Part shown: in pieces, positions 24,516 to 38,117 of the stretch
Layout: every line of letters begins with the position of its first letter
Numbering within the stretch: position 1 is the first letter of the stretch
Assembly: GCF_052857255.1 (NCBI RefSeq)
Contig: NC_135497.1
Coordinates: 197,833,986 to 197,897,985, forward strand
DNA length: 64,000 nt
Reading direction: 5' to 3'
Origin: Amblyomma americanum
Taxonomy: Eukaryota > Arthropoda > Arachnida > Ixodida > Ixodidae
The notes under the pieces: generated by a model
Database searches by the model: none
What the model was told of the DNA's origin: nothing
The model's input: the letters and a program-made list of their open reading frames with translations, nothing else
Program-made: the position numbers and the translations under genes

Positions 24516-26771
24516 TGATCCAATGGGCATAGCGAGGTGGAAAGCCGAAGCAGAGCGGCGAATATAGTATAACCTCGGTATATGGAGTGTGGATGCAGAT
24601 GAAGAGAGTGGAATGGGCAGTGCAGCAAAAGCTAAATCATGGATGAGGCTGGTCCTTGGAGAGATTTCGAAGCCGAACGACGTGCACAGCGAGCTGAGCA
24701 GCAACGCAAATGAGAGCGCCAACGGGAGTCAACCGTTCCATTGGGCATAGCGAGGTGGAAAGCCGAAGCAGAGCGGCTAATATAGTATAACCTCGCTAAA
24801 CGGAGTGTGGAAGAAGATGAAGAGAGTGGAATGGGCAGTGCTGCAAAGGCTAAATCATGGATGAGGCTGGTCCTTGGAGAGATTCCGAAGCCGAACGACG
24901 TGCACAGCGAGCTGAGCAGCAACGCAAAAGATGAGAGCGCCAACGGGAGTCAACCGTTCCAGTGGGCATAGCGAGGTGGAAAGCCGAAGCAGAGCGGCGA
25001 ATATAGTATAACCTCGCTAAACGGAGTGTGGAAGATTATGAAGAGAGTGGAATGGGCAGTGCAGTAAAGGCTAAATCATGGATGAGGCTGGTCCTTGGAG
25101 AGATTCCGAAGCCGAACTACGTGCACAGCGAGCTGATCAGCAACGCAAAAGAAGAGAGCGCCAACGGGAGTCAACCGATCCAATCTGCATAGCGAGGTGG
25201 AAAGCCGAAGCAGAGCGGCGAATATAGTATAACCTCGCTAAATGGAGTGTGGATGCAGATGAAGAGAGTGGAATGGGCAGTGCAGCAAAAGCTAAATCAT
25301 GGATGAGGCTGGTCCTTGGAGAGATTCCGAAGCCGAATGACGTGCACAGCGAGCTGAGCAGCAACGCAAAAGAGGAGAGCGCCAACGGGAGTCAACCGAT
25401 CCAATGGGCATAGCGAGGTGGAAAGCCGAAGCAGAGCGGCGAATATAGTATAACCTCGCTAAACGGAGTGTGGAAGAAGATGAAGAGAGTGGAATGGGCA
25501 GTGCTGCAAAGGGTAAATCATGGATGAGGCTGGTTCTTGGAGAGATTCCGAAGCCGAACGACGTGCACAGCGAGCTGAGCAGCAACGCAAAAGATGAGAG
25601 CGCCAACGGGAGTCAACCGATCCAATGGGCATAACGAGGTGGAAAGCCGAAGCAGAGCGGCGAATATAGTATAACCTCGCTAAACGGAGTGTGGATGCAG
25701 ATGAAGAGAGTGGAATGGGCAGTGCAGCAAAATCATGGATGAGGCTTGTCCTTGGAGAGATTCCGAAGCCGAACGACGTGCACAGCGAGCTGAGCAGCAA
25801 CGCAAAAGAAGAGAGTGCCAACGGGAGTCAACCGATCCAATGGGCATAGCGAGGTGGAAAGCCGAAGCAGAGCGGCGAATATAGTATAACCTCGCTAAAC
25901 GGAGTGTGGATGCAGATGAAGAGAGTGGAATGGGCAGTGCAGCAAAATCATGGATGAGGCTTGTCCTTGGAGAGATTCCGAAGCCGAACGACGTGCACAG
26001 CGAGCTGAGCAGCAACGCAAAAGATGAGAGCGCCAACGGGAGTCAACCGTTCCAGTGGGCATAGCGAGGTGGAAAGCCGAAGCAGAGCGGCGAATATTGT
26101 ATAACCTCGCTAAACGGAGTGTGGAAGAATATGAAGAGAGTGGAATGGGCAGTGCAGTAAAGGCCAAATCATGGATGAGGCTGGTCCTTGGAGAGATTCC
26201 GAAGCCGAACTACGTGCACAGCGACCTGAGCAGCAACGCAAAAGAAGAGAGCGCCAACGGGAGTCAACCGATCCAATGGGCATAGCGAGGTGGAAAGCCG
26301 AAGCAGAGCGGCGAATATAGTATAACCTCGCTAAACGGAGTGTGGATGCAGATGAAGAGAGTGGAATGGGCAGTGCAGCAAAATCATGGATGAGGCTTGT
26401 CCTTGGAGAGATTCCGAAGCCGAACGACGTGCACAGCGAGCTGAGCAGCAACGCAAAAGAAGAGAACGCCAACGGGAGTCAACCGATCCAATGGGCTTAG
26501 CGAGGTGGAAAGCCGAAGCAGAGCGGCGAATATAGTATAACCTCGCTAAACGGAGTGTGGAAGAAGATGAAGAGAGTGGAATGGGCAGTGCTGCAAAGGC
26601 TAAATCATGGATGAGGCTGGTCCTTGGAGAGATTCCGAAGCCGAACGACGTGCACAGCGAGCTGAGCAGCAACGCAAAAGATGAGAGCGCCAACGGGAGT
26701 CAACCGTTCCAGTGGGCATAGCGAGGTGGAAAGCCGAAGCAGAGCGGCGAATATAGTATAACCTCGCTAAA
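24516..26771 (+). repeat. B-block, copy 2, plus start of K3
   Basis: The private CAACTGATCC T is at 24,516 and the BclI site at 25,134. It matches B1 at 12,286 bp and B3 at 5,709 bp. A GGGCTTAGCG change near 26,497 is shared with the copies at about 32.2, 46.7 and 48.7 kb and is absent from B1, which groups those copies together. Confidence 0.82.
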
Positions 26772-27649
26772 TGGAGTGTGGAAGCAGATGAAGAGAGTGG
26801 AATGGGCAGTGCTGCAAAGGCTAAATCATGGATGAGGCTGGTCCTTGGAGAGATTCGTAAGGCGAACATCGTGCACGGCGAGCTGAGCAGCAACGCAAAA
26901 GAAGAGAGCGCCAACGGGAGTCAACAGATCCAGTGGGCATAGCGAGGTGGAAAGCCGAAGCAGAGCGGCGAATATAGTATAACCTCGCTAAACGGAGTGT
27001 GGAAGAAGATGAAGAGAGTGGAATGGGCAGTGCTGCAAAGGCTAAATCATGGATGAGGCTGGTCGTTGGAGAGATTCCTAAGGCGAACTTCGTGCACGGC
27101 GAGCTGAGCAGCAACGCAAAAGAAGAGAGCGCCAACGGGAGTCAACAGATCCAGTGGGCATAGCGAGGTGGAAAGCCGAAGCAGAGCGGCGAATATAGTA
27201 TAACCTCGCTAAACGGAGTGTGGAAGAAGATGAAGAGAGTGGAATGGGCAGTGCAGCAAAGGCTAAATCATGGATGAGGCTGGTCCTTGGAGAGATTCCT
27301 AAGGCGAACGTCGTGCACGGCGAGCTGAGCAGCAACGCAAAAGAAGAGAGCGCCAACGGGAGTCAACCGATCCAATGGGCATTGCGAGGTGGAAAGCCGA
27401 AGCAGAGCGGCGAATATAGTAAAACCTCGCTAAATGGAGTGTGGATGCAGATGAAGAGAGTGGAATTGGCAGTGCAGCAAAGGCTAAAGCATGGATGAGG
27501 CTGGTCCTTGGAGAGATTCCGAAGCCGAACGACGTGCACAGCGAGCTCAGCAGCAACGCAAAAGAAGAGAGCGCCAACGGGAGTCAACCGATCCAATGGG
27601 CATAGCGAGGTGGAAAGCCGAAGCAGAGCGGCGAATATAGTATAACCTC
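26772..27649 (+). repeat. K-block, copy 3 (short)
   Basis: Continues from the 5.7-kb duplication junction with CGTAAGGCGAACATCG, CCTAAGGCGAACTTCG and CCTAAGGCGAACGTCG monomers, then the CATTGCG pair. The private GCTAAAGCATGG at about 27,484 is shared only with the monomer at about 21,777. GAGCTC is at 27,543. Confidence 0.8.
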
Positions 27650-30224
27650 GCTATATGGAGTGTGGATCCAGATGAAAGAGAGTGGAATGGGCAGTGCAGC
27701 AAAAGCTAAATCATGGATGAGGCTGGTCCTTGGAGAGATTTCGAAGCCGAACGACGTGCACAGCGAGCTGAGCAGCAACGCAAAAGAAGAGAGCGCCAAC
27801 GGGAGTCAACCGTTCCATTGGGCATAGCGAGGTGGAAACCCGAAGCAGAGCGGCGAATATAGTATAACCTCGCTAAACGGAGTGTGGATGCAGATGAAGA
27901 GAGTGGAATGGGCAGTGCAGCAAAAGCTAAATCATGGATGAGGCTGGTCCTTGGAGAGATTCCGAAGCCGAACGACGTGCACAGCGAGCTGAGCAGCAAC
28001 GCAAAAGTGGAGAGCGCCAACGGGAGTCCAACCGATCCAATGGGCATAGCGAGGTGGAAAGCCGAAGCAGAGCGGCGAATATAGTATAACCTCGCTAAAT
28101 GGAGTGTGGATGCAGATGAAGAGAGTGGAATGGGCAGTGCAGCAAAAGCTAAATCATGGTTGAGGCTGGTCCTTGGAGAGATTTCTAAGCCGAACGACGT
28201 GCACAGCGAGCTGAGCAGCAACGCAAAAGAGGAGAGCGCCAACGGGAGTCAACCGATCCAATGGGCATAGCGAGGTGGAAAGCCGAAGCAGAGCGGCGAA
28301 TATAGTATAACCTCGCTAAATGGAGTGTGGATGCAGATGAAGAGAGTGGAATGGGCAGTGCAGCAAAAGCTAAATCATGGATGAGGCTGGTCCTTGGAGA
28401 GATTTCGAAGCCGAACGACGTGCACAGCGAGCTGAGCAGCAACGCAAAAGAGGAGAGCGCCAACGGGAGTCAACCGATCCAATGGGCATAGCGAGGTGGA
28501 AAGCCGAAGCAGAGCGGCGAATATAGTATAACCTCGCTAAATGGAGTGTGGATGCAGATGAAGAGAGTGGAATGGGGCAGTGCAGCAAAATCACGGATGA
28601 GGCTGGTCCTTGGAGAGATTCCGAAGCCGAACGACGTGCACAGCGAGCTGAGCAGCAACGCAAAAGAAGAGAGCGCCAACGGGAGTCAACCGTTCCATTG
28701 GGCATAGCGAGGTGGAAAGCCGAAGCAGAGCGGCGAATATAGTATAACCTCGCTAAACGGAGTGTGGATGCAGATGAAGAGAGTGGAATGGGCAGTGCAG
28801 CAAAATCATGGATGAGGCTTGTCCTTGAAGGATTCCGAAGCCGAACGACGTGCACAGCGAGCTGAGCAGCAACGCAAAAGAAGAGAGCGCCAACGGGAGT
28901 CAACCGATCCAATGGGCATAGCGAGGTGGAAAGCTGAAGCAGAGCGGCGAATATAGTATAACCTCGCTAAACGGAGTGTGGAAGAAGATGAAGAGAGTGG
29001 AATGGGCAGTGCTGCAAAGGCTAAATCATATATGAGGCTGGTCCTTGGAGAGATTCCGAAGCCGAACGACGTGCACAGCGAGCTGAGCAGCAACGCAAAA
29101 GATGAGAGCGCCAACGGGAGTCAACCGTTCCAGTGGGCATAGCGAGGTGGAAAGCCGAAGCAGAGCGGCGAATATAGTATAACCTCGCTATATGGAGTGT
29201 GGATCCAGATGAAGAGAGTGGAATGGGCAGTGCAGCAAAAGCTAAATCATGGATGAGGCTGGTCCTTGGAGAGATTTCGAAGCCGAACGACGTGCACAGC
29301 GAGCTGAGCAGCAACGCAAAAGAAGAGAGCGCCAACGGGAGTCAACCGTTCCATTGGGCATAGCGAGGTGGAAAGCCGAAGCAGAGCGGCGAATATAGTA
29401 TAACCTCGCTAAACGGAGTGTGGATGCAGATGAAGAGAGTGGAATGGGCAGTGCAGCAAAAGCTAAATCATGGATGAGGCTGGTCCTTGGAGAGATTCCG
29501 AAGCCGAACGACGTGCACAGCGAGCTGAGCAGCAACGCAAAAGTGGAGAGCGCCAACGGGAGTCAACCGATCCAATGGGCATAGCGAGGTGGAAAGCCGA
29601 AGCAGAGCGGCGAATATAGTATAACCTCGCTAAATGGAGTGTGGATGCAGATGAAGAGAGTGGAATGGGCAGTGCAGCAAAAGCTAAATCATGGTTGAGG
29701 CTGGTCCTTGGAGAGATTTCGAAGCCGAACGACGTGCACAGCGAGCTGAGCAGCAACGCAAAAGAGGAGAGCGCCAACGGGAGTCAACCGATCCAATGGG
29801 CATAGCGAGGTGGAAAGCCGAAGCAGAGCGGCGAATATAGTATAACCTCGCTAAATGGAGTGTGGATGCAGATGAAGAGAGTGGAATGGGCAGTCCAGCA
29901 AAATCACGGATGAGGCTGGTCCTTGCAGAGATTCCGAAGCCGAACGACGTGCACAGCGAGCTGAGCAGCAACGCAAAAGAAGAGAGCGCCAACGGGAGTC
30001 AACCGTTCCAATGGGCATAGCGAGGTGGAAAGCCGAAGCAGAGCGGCGAATATAGTAAAACCTCGCTAAATGGAGTGTGGATGCAGATGAAGAGAGTGGA
30101 ATTGGCAGTGCAGCAAAGGCTAAATCATGGATGAGGCTGGTCCTTGGAGAGATTCCGAAGCCGAACGACGTGCACAGCGAGCTGAGCAGCAACGCAAAAG
30201 AAGAGAGCGCCAACGGGAGTCAAC
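27650..30224 (+). repeat. S-block, copy 3, with clustered single-base indels
   Basis: BamHI monomers at 27,664 and 29,201. Within about 1.2 kb it has four one-base indels that its 5.7-kb partner lacks: an extra A in GATGAAAGAGAG (about 27,676), an extra C in GAGTCCAACC (about 28,029), an extra G in AATGGGGCAG (about 28,575) and a missing A in CTTGAAGGATTCC (about 28,831). These give 222- and 216-bp monomers and raise the offset to the partner from 5,707 to 5,709 bp. From about 29,105 the block also matches S0 at 17,995 bp. Confidence 0.82.
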
Positions 30225-32564
30225 TGATCCAATGGGCATAGCGAGGTGGAAAGCCGAAGCAGAGCGGCGAATATAGTATAACCTCGGTATATGGAGTGTG
30301 GATGCAGATGAAGAGAGTGGAATGGGCAGTGCAGCAAAAGCTAAATCATGGATGAGGCTGGTCCTTGGAGAGATTTCGAAGCCGAACGACGTGCACAGCG
30401 AGCTGAGCAGCAACGCAAATGAGAGCGCCAACGGGAGTCAACCGTTCCATTGGGCATAGCGAGGTGGAAAGCCGAAGCAGAGCGGCTAATATAGTATAAC
30501 CTCGCTAAACGGAGTGTGGAAGAAGATGAAGAGAGTGGAATGGGCAGTGCTGCAAAGGCTAAATCATGGATGAGGCTGGTCCTTGGAGAGATTCCGAAGC
30601 CGAACGACGTGCACAGCGAGCTGAGCAGCAACGCAAAAGATGAGAGCGCCAACGGGAGTCAACCGTTCCAGTGGGCATAGCGAGGTGGAAAGCCGAAGCA
30701 GAGCGGCGAATATAGTATAACCTCGCTAAACGGAGTGTGGAAGATTATGAAGAGAGTGGAATGGGCAGTGCAGTAAAGGCTAAATCATGGATGAGGCTGG
30801 TCCTTGGAGAGATTCCGAAGCCGAACTACGTGCACAGCGAGCTGATCAGCAACGCAAAAGAAGAGAGCGCCAACGGGAGTCAACCGATCCAATCTGCATA
30901 GCGAGGTGGAAAGCCGAAGCAGAGCGGCGAATATAGTATAACCTCGCTAAATGGAGTGTGGATGCAGATGAAGAGAGTGGAATGGGCAGTGCAGCAAAAG
31001 CTAAATCATGGATGAGGCTGGTCCTTGGAGAGATTCCGAAGCCGAATGACGTGCACAGCGAGCTGAGCAGCAACGCAAAAGAGGAGAGCGCCAACGGGAG
31101 TCAACCGATCCAATGGGCATAGCGAGGTGGAAAGCCGAAGCAGAGCGGCGAATATAGTATAACCTCGCTAAACGGAGTGTGGAAGAAGATGAAGAGAGTG
31201 GAATGGGCAGTGCTGCAAAGGGTAAATCATGGATGAGGCTGGTTCTTGGAGAGATTCCGAAGCCGAACGACGTGCACAGCGAGCTGAGCAGCAACGCAAA
31301 AGATGAGAGCGCCAACGGGAGTCAACCGATCCAATGGGCATAACGAGGTGGAAAGCCGAAGCAGAGCGGCGAATATAGTATAACCTCGCTAAACGGAGTG
31401 TGGATGCAGATGAAGAGAGTGGAATGGGCAGTGCAGCAAAATCATGGATGAGGCTTGTCCTTGGAGAGATTCCGAAGCCGAACGACGTGCACAGCGAGCT
31501 GAGCAGCAACGCAAAAGAAGAGAGTGCCAACGGGAGTCAACCGATCCAATGGGCATAGCGAGGTGGAAAGCCGAAGCAGAGCGGCGAATATAGTATAACC
31601 TCGCTAAACGGAGTGTGGATGCAGATGAAGAGAGTGGAATGGGCAGTGCAGCAAAATCATGGATGAGGCTTGTCCTTGGAGAGATTCCGAAGCCGAACGA
31701 CGTGCACAGCGAGCTGAGCAGCAACGCAAAAGATGAGAGCGCCAACGGGAGTCAACCGTTCCAGTGGGCATAGCGAGGTGGAAAGCCGAAGCAGAGCGGC
31801 GAATATTGTATAACCTCGCTAAACGGAGTGTGGAAGAATATGAAGAGAGTGGAATGGGCAGTGCAGTAAAGGCCAAATCATGGATGAGGCTGGTCCTTGG
31901 AGAGATTCCGAAGCCGAACTACGTGCACAGCGACCTGAGCAGCAACGCAAAAGAAGAGAGCGCCAACGGGAGTCAACCGATCCAATGGGCATAGCGAGGT
32001 GGAAAGCCGAAGCAGAGCGGCGAATATAGTATAACCTCGCTAAACGGAGTGTGGATGCAGATGAAGAGAGTGGAATGGGCAGTGCAGCAAAATCATGGAT
32101 GAGGCTTGTCCTTGGAGAGATTCCGAAGCCGAACGACGTGCACAGCGAGCTGAGCAGCAACGCAAAAGAAGAGAACGCCAACGGGAGTCAACCGATCCAA
32201 TGGGCTTAGCGAGGTGGAAAGCCGAAGCAGAGCGGCGAATATAGTATAACCTCGCTAAACGGAGTGTGGAAGAAGATGAAGAGAGTGGAATGGGCAGTGC
32301 TGCAAAGGCTAAATCATGGATGAGGCTGGTCCTTGGAGAGATTCCGAAGCCGAACGACGTGCACAGCGAGCTGAGCAGCAACGCAAAAGATGAGAGCGCC
32401 AACGGGAGTCAACCGTTCCAGTGGGCATAGCGAGGTGGAAAGCCGAAGCAGAGCGGCCAATATAGTATAACCTCGCTAAACGGAGTGTGGATGCAGATGA
32501 AGAGAGTGGAATGGGCAGTGCAGCAAAATCATGGATGAGGCTTGTCCTTGGAGAGATTCCGAAG
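30225..32564 (+). repeat. B-block, copy 3
   Basis: CAACTGATCC T at 30,225 and BclI site at 30,843. It matches B1 at 17,995 bp throughout and B2 at 5,709 bp up to 32,480. GCGGCCAATA near 32,456 is a private change of this copy. Confidence 0.83.
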
Positions 32565-35544
32565 GCGAACTTCGTGCACGGCGAGCTGAGCAGCAACGCA
32601 AAAGAAGAGAGCGCCAACGGGAGTCAACAGATCCAGTGGGCATAGCGAGGTGGAAAGCCGAAGCAGAGCGGCGAATATAGTATAACCTCGCTAAACGGAG
32701 TGTGGAAGAAGATGAAGAGAGTGGAATGGGCAGTGCTGCAAAGGCTAAATCATGGATGAGGCTGGTCCTTGGAGAGATTCCTAAGGCGAACTTCGTGCAC
32801 GGCGAGCTGAGCAGCAACGCAAAAGAAGAGAGCGCCAACGGGAGTCAACAGATCCAGTGGGCATAGCGAGGTGGAAAGCCGAAGCAGAGCGGCGAATATA
32901 GTATAACCTCGCTAAACGGAGTGTGGAAGAAGATGAAGAGAGTGGAATGGGCAGTGCAGCAAAATCATGGATGAGGCTGGTCCTTGGAGAGATTCCTAAG
33001 GCGAACGTCGTGCACGGCGAGCTGAGCAGCAACGCAAAAGAAGAGAGCGCCAACGGGAGTCAACCGATCCAATGGGCATAGCGAGGTGGAAAGCTGAAGC
33101 AGAGCGGCGAATATAGTATAACCTCGCTAAACGGAGTGTGGAAGAAGATGAAGAGAGTGGAATGGGCAGTGCTGCAAAGGCTAAATCATGGATGAGGCTG
33201 GTCCTTGGAGAGATTCCGAAGCCGAACGACGTGCACAGCGAGCTGAGCAGCAACGCAAAAGATGAGAGCGCCAACGGGAGTCAACCGTTCCAGTGGGCAT
33301 AGCGAGGTGGAAAGCCGAAGCAGAGCGGCGAATATAGTATAACCTCGCTAAACGGAGTGTGGAAGAATATGAAGAGAGTGGAATGGGCAGTGAAGTAAAG
33401 GCTAAATAATGGATGAGGCTTGTCCTTGGAGAGATTCCGAAGCCGAACTACGTGCACAGCGAGCTGAGCAGCAACGCAAAAGAGGAGAGCGCCAACGGGA
33501 GTCAACCGATCCAATGGGCATAGCGAGGTGGAAAGCCGAAGTAGAGTGGCGAATATAGTATAACCTCGCTAAACGGAGTGTGGATGCAGATGAAGAGAGT
33601 GGAATGGGCAGTGCAGCAAAATCATGGATGAGGCTTGTCCTTGGAGAGATTCCGAAGCCGAACGACGTGCACAGCGAGCTGAGCAGCAACGCAAAAGAAG
33701 AGAGCGCCAACGGGAGTCAACCGATCCAATGGGCATAGCGAGGTGGAAAGCCGAAGCAGAGCGGCGAATATAGTATAACCTCGCTAAACGGAGTGTGGAT
33801 GCAGATGAAGAGAGTGGAATGGGCAGTGCAGCAAAGACTAAATCATGGATGAGGCTGGTCCTTGGAGAGATTCCGAAGCCGAACGACGTGCACAGCGAGC
33901 TGAGCAGCAACGCAAAAGAAGAGAGCGCCAACGGGAGTCAACCGATCCAATGGGCATAGCGAGGTGGAAAGCCGAAGCAGAGCGGCGAATATAGTATAAC
34001 CTCGCTAAACGGAGTGTGGAAGAATATGAAGAGAGTGGAATGGGCAGTGCAGTAAAGGCCAAATCATGGATGAGGCTGGTCCTTGGAGAGATTCCGAAGC
34101 CGAACTACGTGCACAGCGACCTGAGCAGCAACGCAAAAGAAGAGAGCGCCAACGGGAGTCAACCGATCCAATGGGCATAGCGAGGTGGAAAGCCGAAGCA
34201 GAGCGGCGAATATAGTATAACCTCGCTAAACGGAGTGTGGATGCAGATGAAGAGAGTGGAATGGGCAGTGCAGCAAAATCATGGATGAGGCTTGTCCTTG
34301 GAGAGATTCCGAAGGCGAACTTCGTGCACGGCGAGCTGAGCAGCAACGCAAAAGAAGAGAGCGCCAACGGGAGTCAACAGATCCAGTGGGCATAGCGAGG
34401 TGGAAAGCCGAAGCAGAGCGGCGAATATAGTATAACCTCGCTAAACGGAGTGTGGAAGAAGATGAAGAGAGTGGAATGGGCAGTGCTGCAAAGGCTAAAT
34501 CATGGATGAGGCTGGTCCTTGGAGAGATTCCGAAGCCGAACGACGTGCACAGCGAGCTGAGCAGCAACGCAAAAGATGAGAGCGCCAACGGGAGTCAACC
34601 GTTCCAGTGGGCATAGCGAGGTGGAAAGCCGAAGCAGAGCGGCGAATATAGTATAACCTCGCTAAATGGAGTGTGGAAGCAGATGAAGAGAGTGGAATGG
34701 GCAGTGCTGCAAAGGCTAAATCATGGATGAGGCTGGTCCTTGGAGAGATTCGTAAGGCGAACATCGTGCACGGCGAGCTGAGCAGCAACGCAAAAGAAGA
34801 GAGCGCCAACGGGAGTCAACAGATCCAGTGGGCATAGCGAGGTGGAAAGCCGAAGCAGAGCGGCGAATATAGTATAACCTCGCTAAACGGAGTGTGGAAG
34901 AAGATGAAGAGAGTGGAATGGGCAGTGCTGCAAAGGCTAAATCATGGATGAGGCTGGTCGTTGGAGAGATTCCTAAGGCGAACTTCGTGCACGGCGAGCT
35001 GAGCAGCAACGCAAAAGAAGAGAGCGCCAACGGGAGTCAACAGATCCAGTGGGCATAGCGAGGTGGAAAGCCGAAGCAGAGCGGCGAATATAGTATAACC
35101 TCGCTAAACGGAGTGTGGAAGAAGATGAAGAGAGTGGAATGGGCAGTGCAGCAAAGGCTAAATCATGGATGAGGCTGGTCCTTGGAGAGATTCCTAAGGC
35201 GAACGTCGTGCACGGCGAGCTGAGCAGCAACGCAAAAGAAGAGAGCGCCAACGGGAGTCAACCGATCCAATGGGCATTGCGAGGTGGAAAGCCGAAGCAG
35301 AGCGGCGAATATAGTAAAACCTCGCTAAATGGAGTGTGGATGCAGATGAAGAGAGTGGAATTGGCAGTGCAGCAAAGGCTAAATCATGGATGAGGCTGGT
35401 CCTTGGAGAGATTCCGAAGCCGAACGACGTGCACAGCGAGCTCAGCAGCAACGCAAAAGAAGAGAGCGCCAACGGGAGTCAACCGATCCAATGGGCATAG
35501 CGAGGTGGAAAGCCGAAGCAGAGCGGCGAATATAGTATAACCTC
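32565..35544 (+). repeat. K-block, copy 4
   Basis: Matches K1 at 17,995 bp over its whole length. Private changes here are AAATAATGG and GGCTTGTCC near 33,405 and GTAGAGTGGCG near 33,541. The first monomers also match the copies at 47.1 and 49.0 kb (offsets 14,490 and 16,455 bp). GAGCTC is at 35,438. Confidence 0.82.
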
Positions 35545-38117
35545 GCTATATGGAGTGTGGATCCAGATGAAGAGAGTGGAATGGGCAGTGCAGCAAAAGC
35601 TAAATCATGGATGAGGCTGGTCCTTGGAGAGATTTCGAAGCCGAACGACGTGCACAGCGAGCTGAGCAGCAACGCAAAAGAAGAGAGCGCCAACGGGAGT
35701 CAACCGTTCCATTGGGCATAGCGAGGTGGAAAGCCGAAGCAGAGCGGCGAATATAGTATAACCTCGCTAAACGGAGTGTGGATGCAGATGAAGAGAGTGG
35801 AATGGGCAGTGCAGCAAAAGCTAAATCATGGATGAGGCTGGTCCTTGGAGAGATTCCGAAGCCGAACGACGTGCACAGCGAGCTGAGCAGCAACGCAAAA
35901 GTGGAGAGCGCCAACGGGAGTCAACCGATCCAATGGGCATAGCGAGGTGGAAAGCCGAAGCAGAGCGGCGAATATAGTATAACCTCGCTAAATGGAGTGT
36001 GGATGCAGATGAAGAGAGTGGAATGGGCAGTGCAGCAAAAGCTAAATCATGGTTGAGGCTGGTCCTTGGAGAGATTTCTAAGCCGAACGACGTGCACAGC
36101 GAGCTGAGCAGCAACGCAAAAGAGGAGAGCGCCAACGGGAGTCAACCGATCCAATGGGCATAGCGAGGTGGAAAGCCGAAGCAGAGCGGCGAATATAGTA
36201 TAACCTCGCTAAATGGAGTGTGGATGCAGATGAAGAGAGTGGAATGGGCAGTGCAGCAAAAGCTAAATCATGGATGAGGCTGGTCCTTGGAGAGATTTCG
36301 AAGCCGAACGACGTGCACAGCGAGCTGAGCAGCAACGCAAAAGAGGAGAGCGCCAACGGGAGTCAACCGATCCAATGGGCATAGCGAGGTGGAAAGCCGA
36401 AGCAGAGCGGCGAATATAGTATAACCTCGCTAAATGGAGTGTGGATGCAGATGAAGAGAGTGGAATGGGCAGTGCAGCAAAATCACGGATGAGGCTGGTC
36501 CTTGGAGAGATTCCGAAGCCGAACGACGTGCACAGCGAGCTGAGCAGCAACGCAAAAGAAGAGAGCGCCAACTGGAGTCAACCGTTCCATTGGGCATAGC
36601 GAGGTGGAAAGCCGAAGCAGAGCGGCGAATATAGTATAACCTCGCTAAACGGAGTGTGGATGCAGATGAAGAGAGTGGAATGGGCAGTGCAGCAAAATCA
36701 TGGATGAGGCTTGTCCTTGAAGAGATTCCGAAGCCGAACGACGTGCACAGCGAGCTGAGCAGCAACGCAAAAGAAGAGAGCGCCAACGGGAGTCAACCGA
36801 TCCAATGGGCATAGCGAGGTGGAAAGCTGAAGCAGAGCGGCGAATATAGTATAACCTCGCTAAACGGAGTGTGGAAGAAGATGAAGAGAGTGGAATGGGC
36901 AGTGCTGCAAAGGCTAAATCATATATGAGGCTGGTCCTTGGAGAGATTCCGAAGCCGAACGACGTGCACAGCGAGCTGAGCAGCAACGCAAAAGATGAGA
37001 GCGCCAACGGGAGTCAACCGTTCCAGTGGGCATAGCGAGGTGGAAAGCCGAAGCAGAGCGGCGAATATAGTATAACCTCGCTATATGGAGTGTGGATCCA
37101 GATGAAGAGAGTGGAATGGGCAGTGCAGCAAAAGCTAAATCATGGATGAGGCTGGTCCTTGGAGAGATTTCGAAGCCGAACGACGTGCACAGCGAGCTGA
37201 GCAGCAACGCAAAAGAAGAGAGCGCCAACGGGAGTCAACCGTTCCATTGGGCATAGCGAGGTGGAAAGCCGAAGCAGAGCGGCGAATATAGTATAACCTC
37301 GCTAAACGGAGTGTGGATGCAGATGAAGAGAGTGGAATGGGCAGTGCAGCAAAAGCTAAATCATGGATGAGGCTGGTCCTTGGAGAGATTCCGAAGCCGA
37401 ACGACGTGCACAGCGAGCTGAGCAGCAACGCAAAAGTGGAGAGCGCCAACGGGAGTCAACCGATCCAATGGGCATAGCGAGGTGGAAAGCCGAAGCAGAG
37501 CGGCGAATATAGTATAACCTCGCTAAATGGAGTGTGGATGCAGATGAAGAGAGTGGAATGGGCAGTGCAGCAAAAGCTAAATCATGGTTGAGGCTGGTCC
37601 TTGGAGAGATTTCGAAGCCGAACGACGTGCACAGCGAGCTGAGCAGCAACGCAAAAGAGGAGAGCGCCAACGGGAGTCAACCGATCCAATGGGCATAGCG
37701 AGGTGGAAAGCCGAAGCAGAGCGGCGAATATAGTATAACCTCGCTAAATGGAGTGTGGATGCAGATGAAGAGAGTGGAATGGGCAGTGCAGCAAAATCAC
37801 GGATGAGGCTGGTCCTTGGAGAGATTCCGAAGCCGAACGACGTGCACAGCGAGCTGAGCAGCAACGCAAAAGAAGAGAGCGCCAACGGGAGTCAACCGTT
37901 CCAATGGGCATAGCGAGGTGGAAAGCCGAAGCAGAGCGGCGAATATAGTAAAACCTCGCTAAATGGAGTGTGGATGCAGATGAAGAGAGTGGAATTGGCA
38001 GTGCAGCAAAGGCTAAATCATGGATGAGGCTGGTCCTTGGAGAGATTCCGAAGCCGAACGACGTGCACAGCGAGCTGAGCAGCAACGCAAAAGAAGAGAG
38101 CGCCAACGGGAGTCAAC
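35545..38117 (+). repeat. S-block, copy 4
   Basis: BamHI monomers at 35,559 and 37,094. Matches S1 at 17,995 bp, including the rare GCCAACTGGAG change (about 36,568, partner about 18,573). Confidence 0.82.

Larger units (their letters stand above)
21065..32480 (+). repeat. Tandem duplication of about 5.71 kb (26 monomers)
   Basis: Copy one is 21,065-26,771 (5,707 bp) and copy two is 26,772-32,480 (5,709 bp). Copy one restarts at GCTAAATGG with GTGGAAGCAG. At the end of copy two the sequence switches to GCTAAACGG. The +2 length difference is the net of four one-base indels in the first part of copy two. Confidence 0.85.

Noticed and set aside
27706..28912. Minus-strand frames of 178 and 180 codons, among the longest in the window
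   Set aside because: They exist only because one-base insertions turn a 221-bp monomer into 222 bp and a 215-bp monomer into 216 bp, both multiples of three, so the frame stays open into the next copy. The equivalent duplicates 5.7 kb away do not have them.
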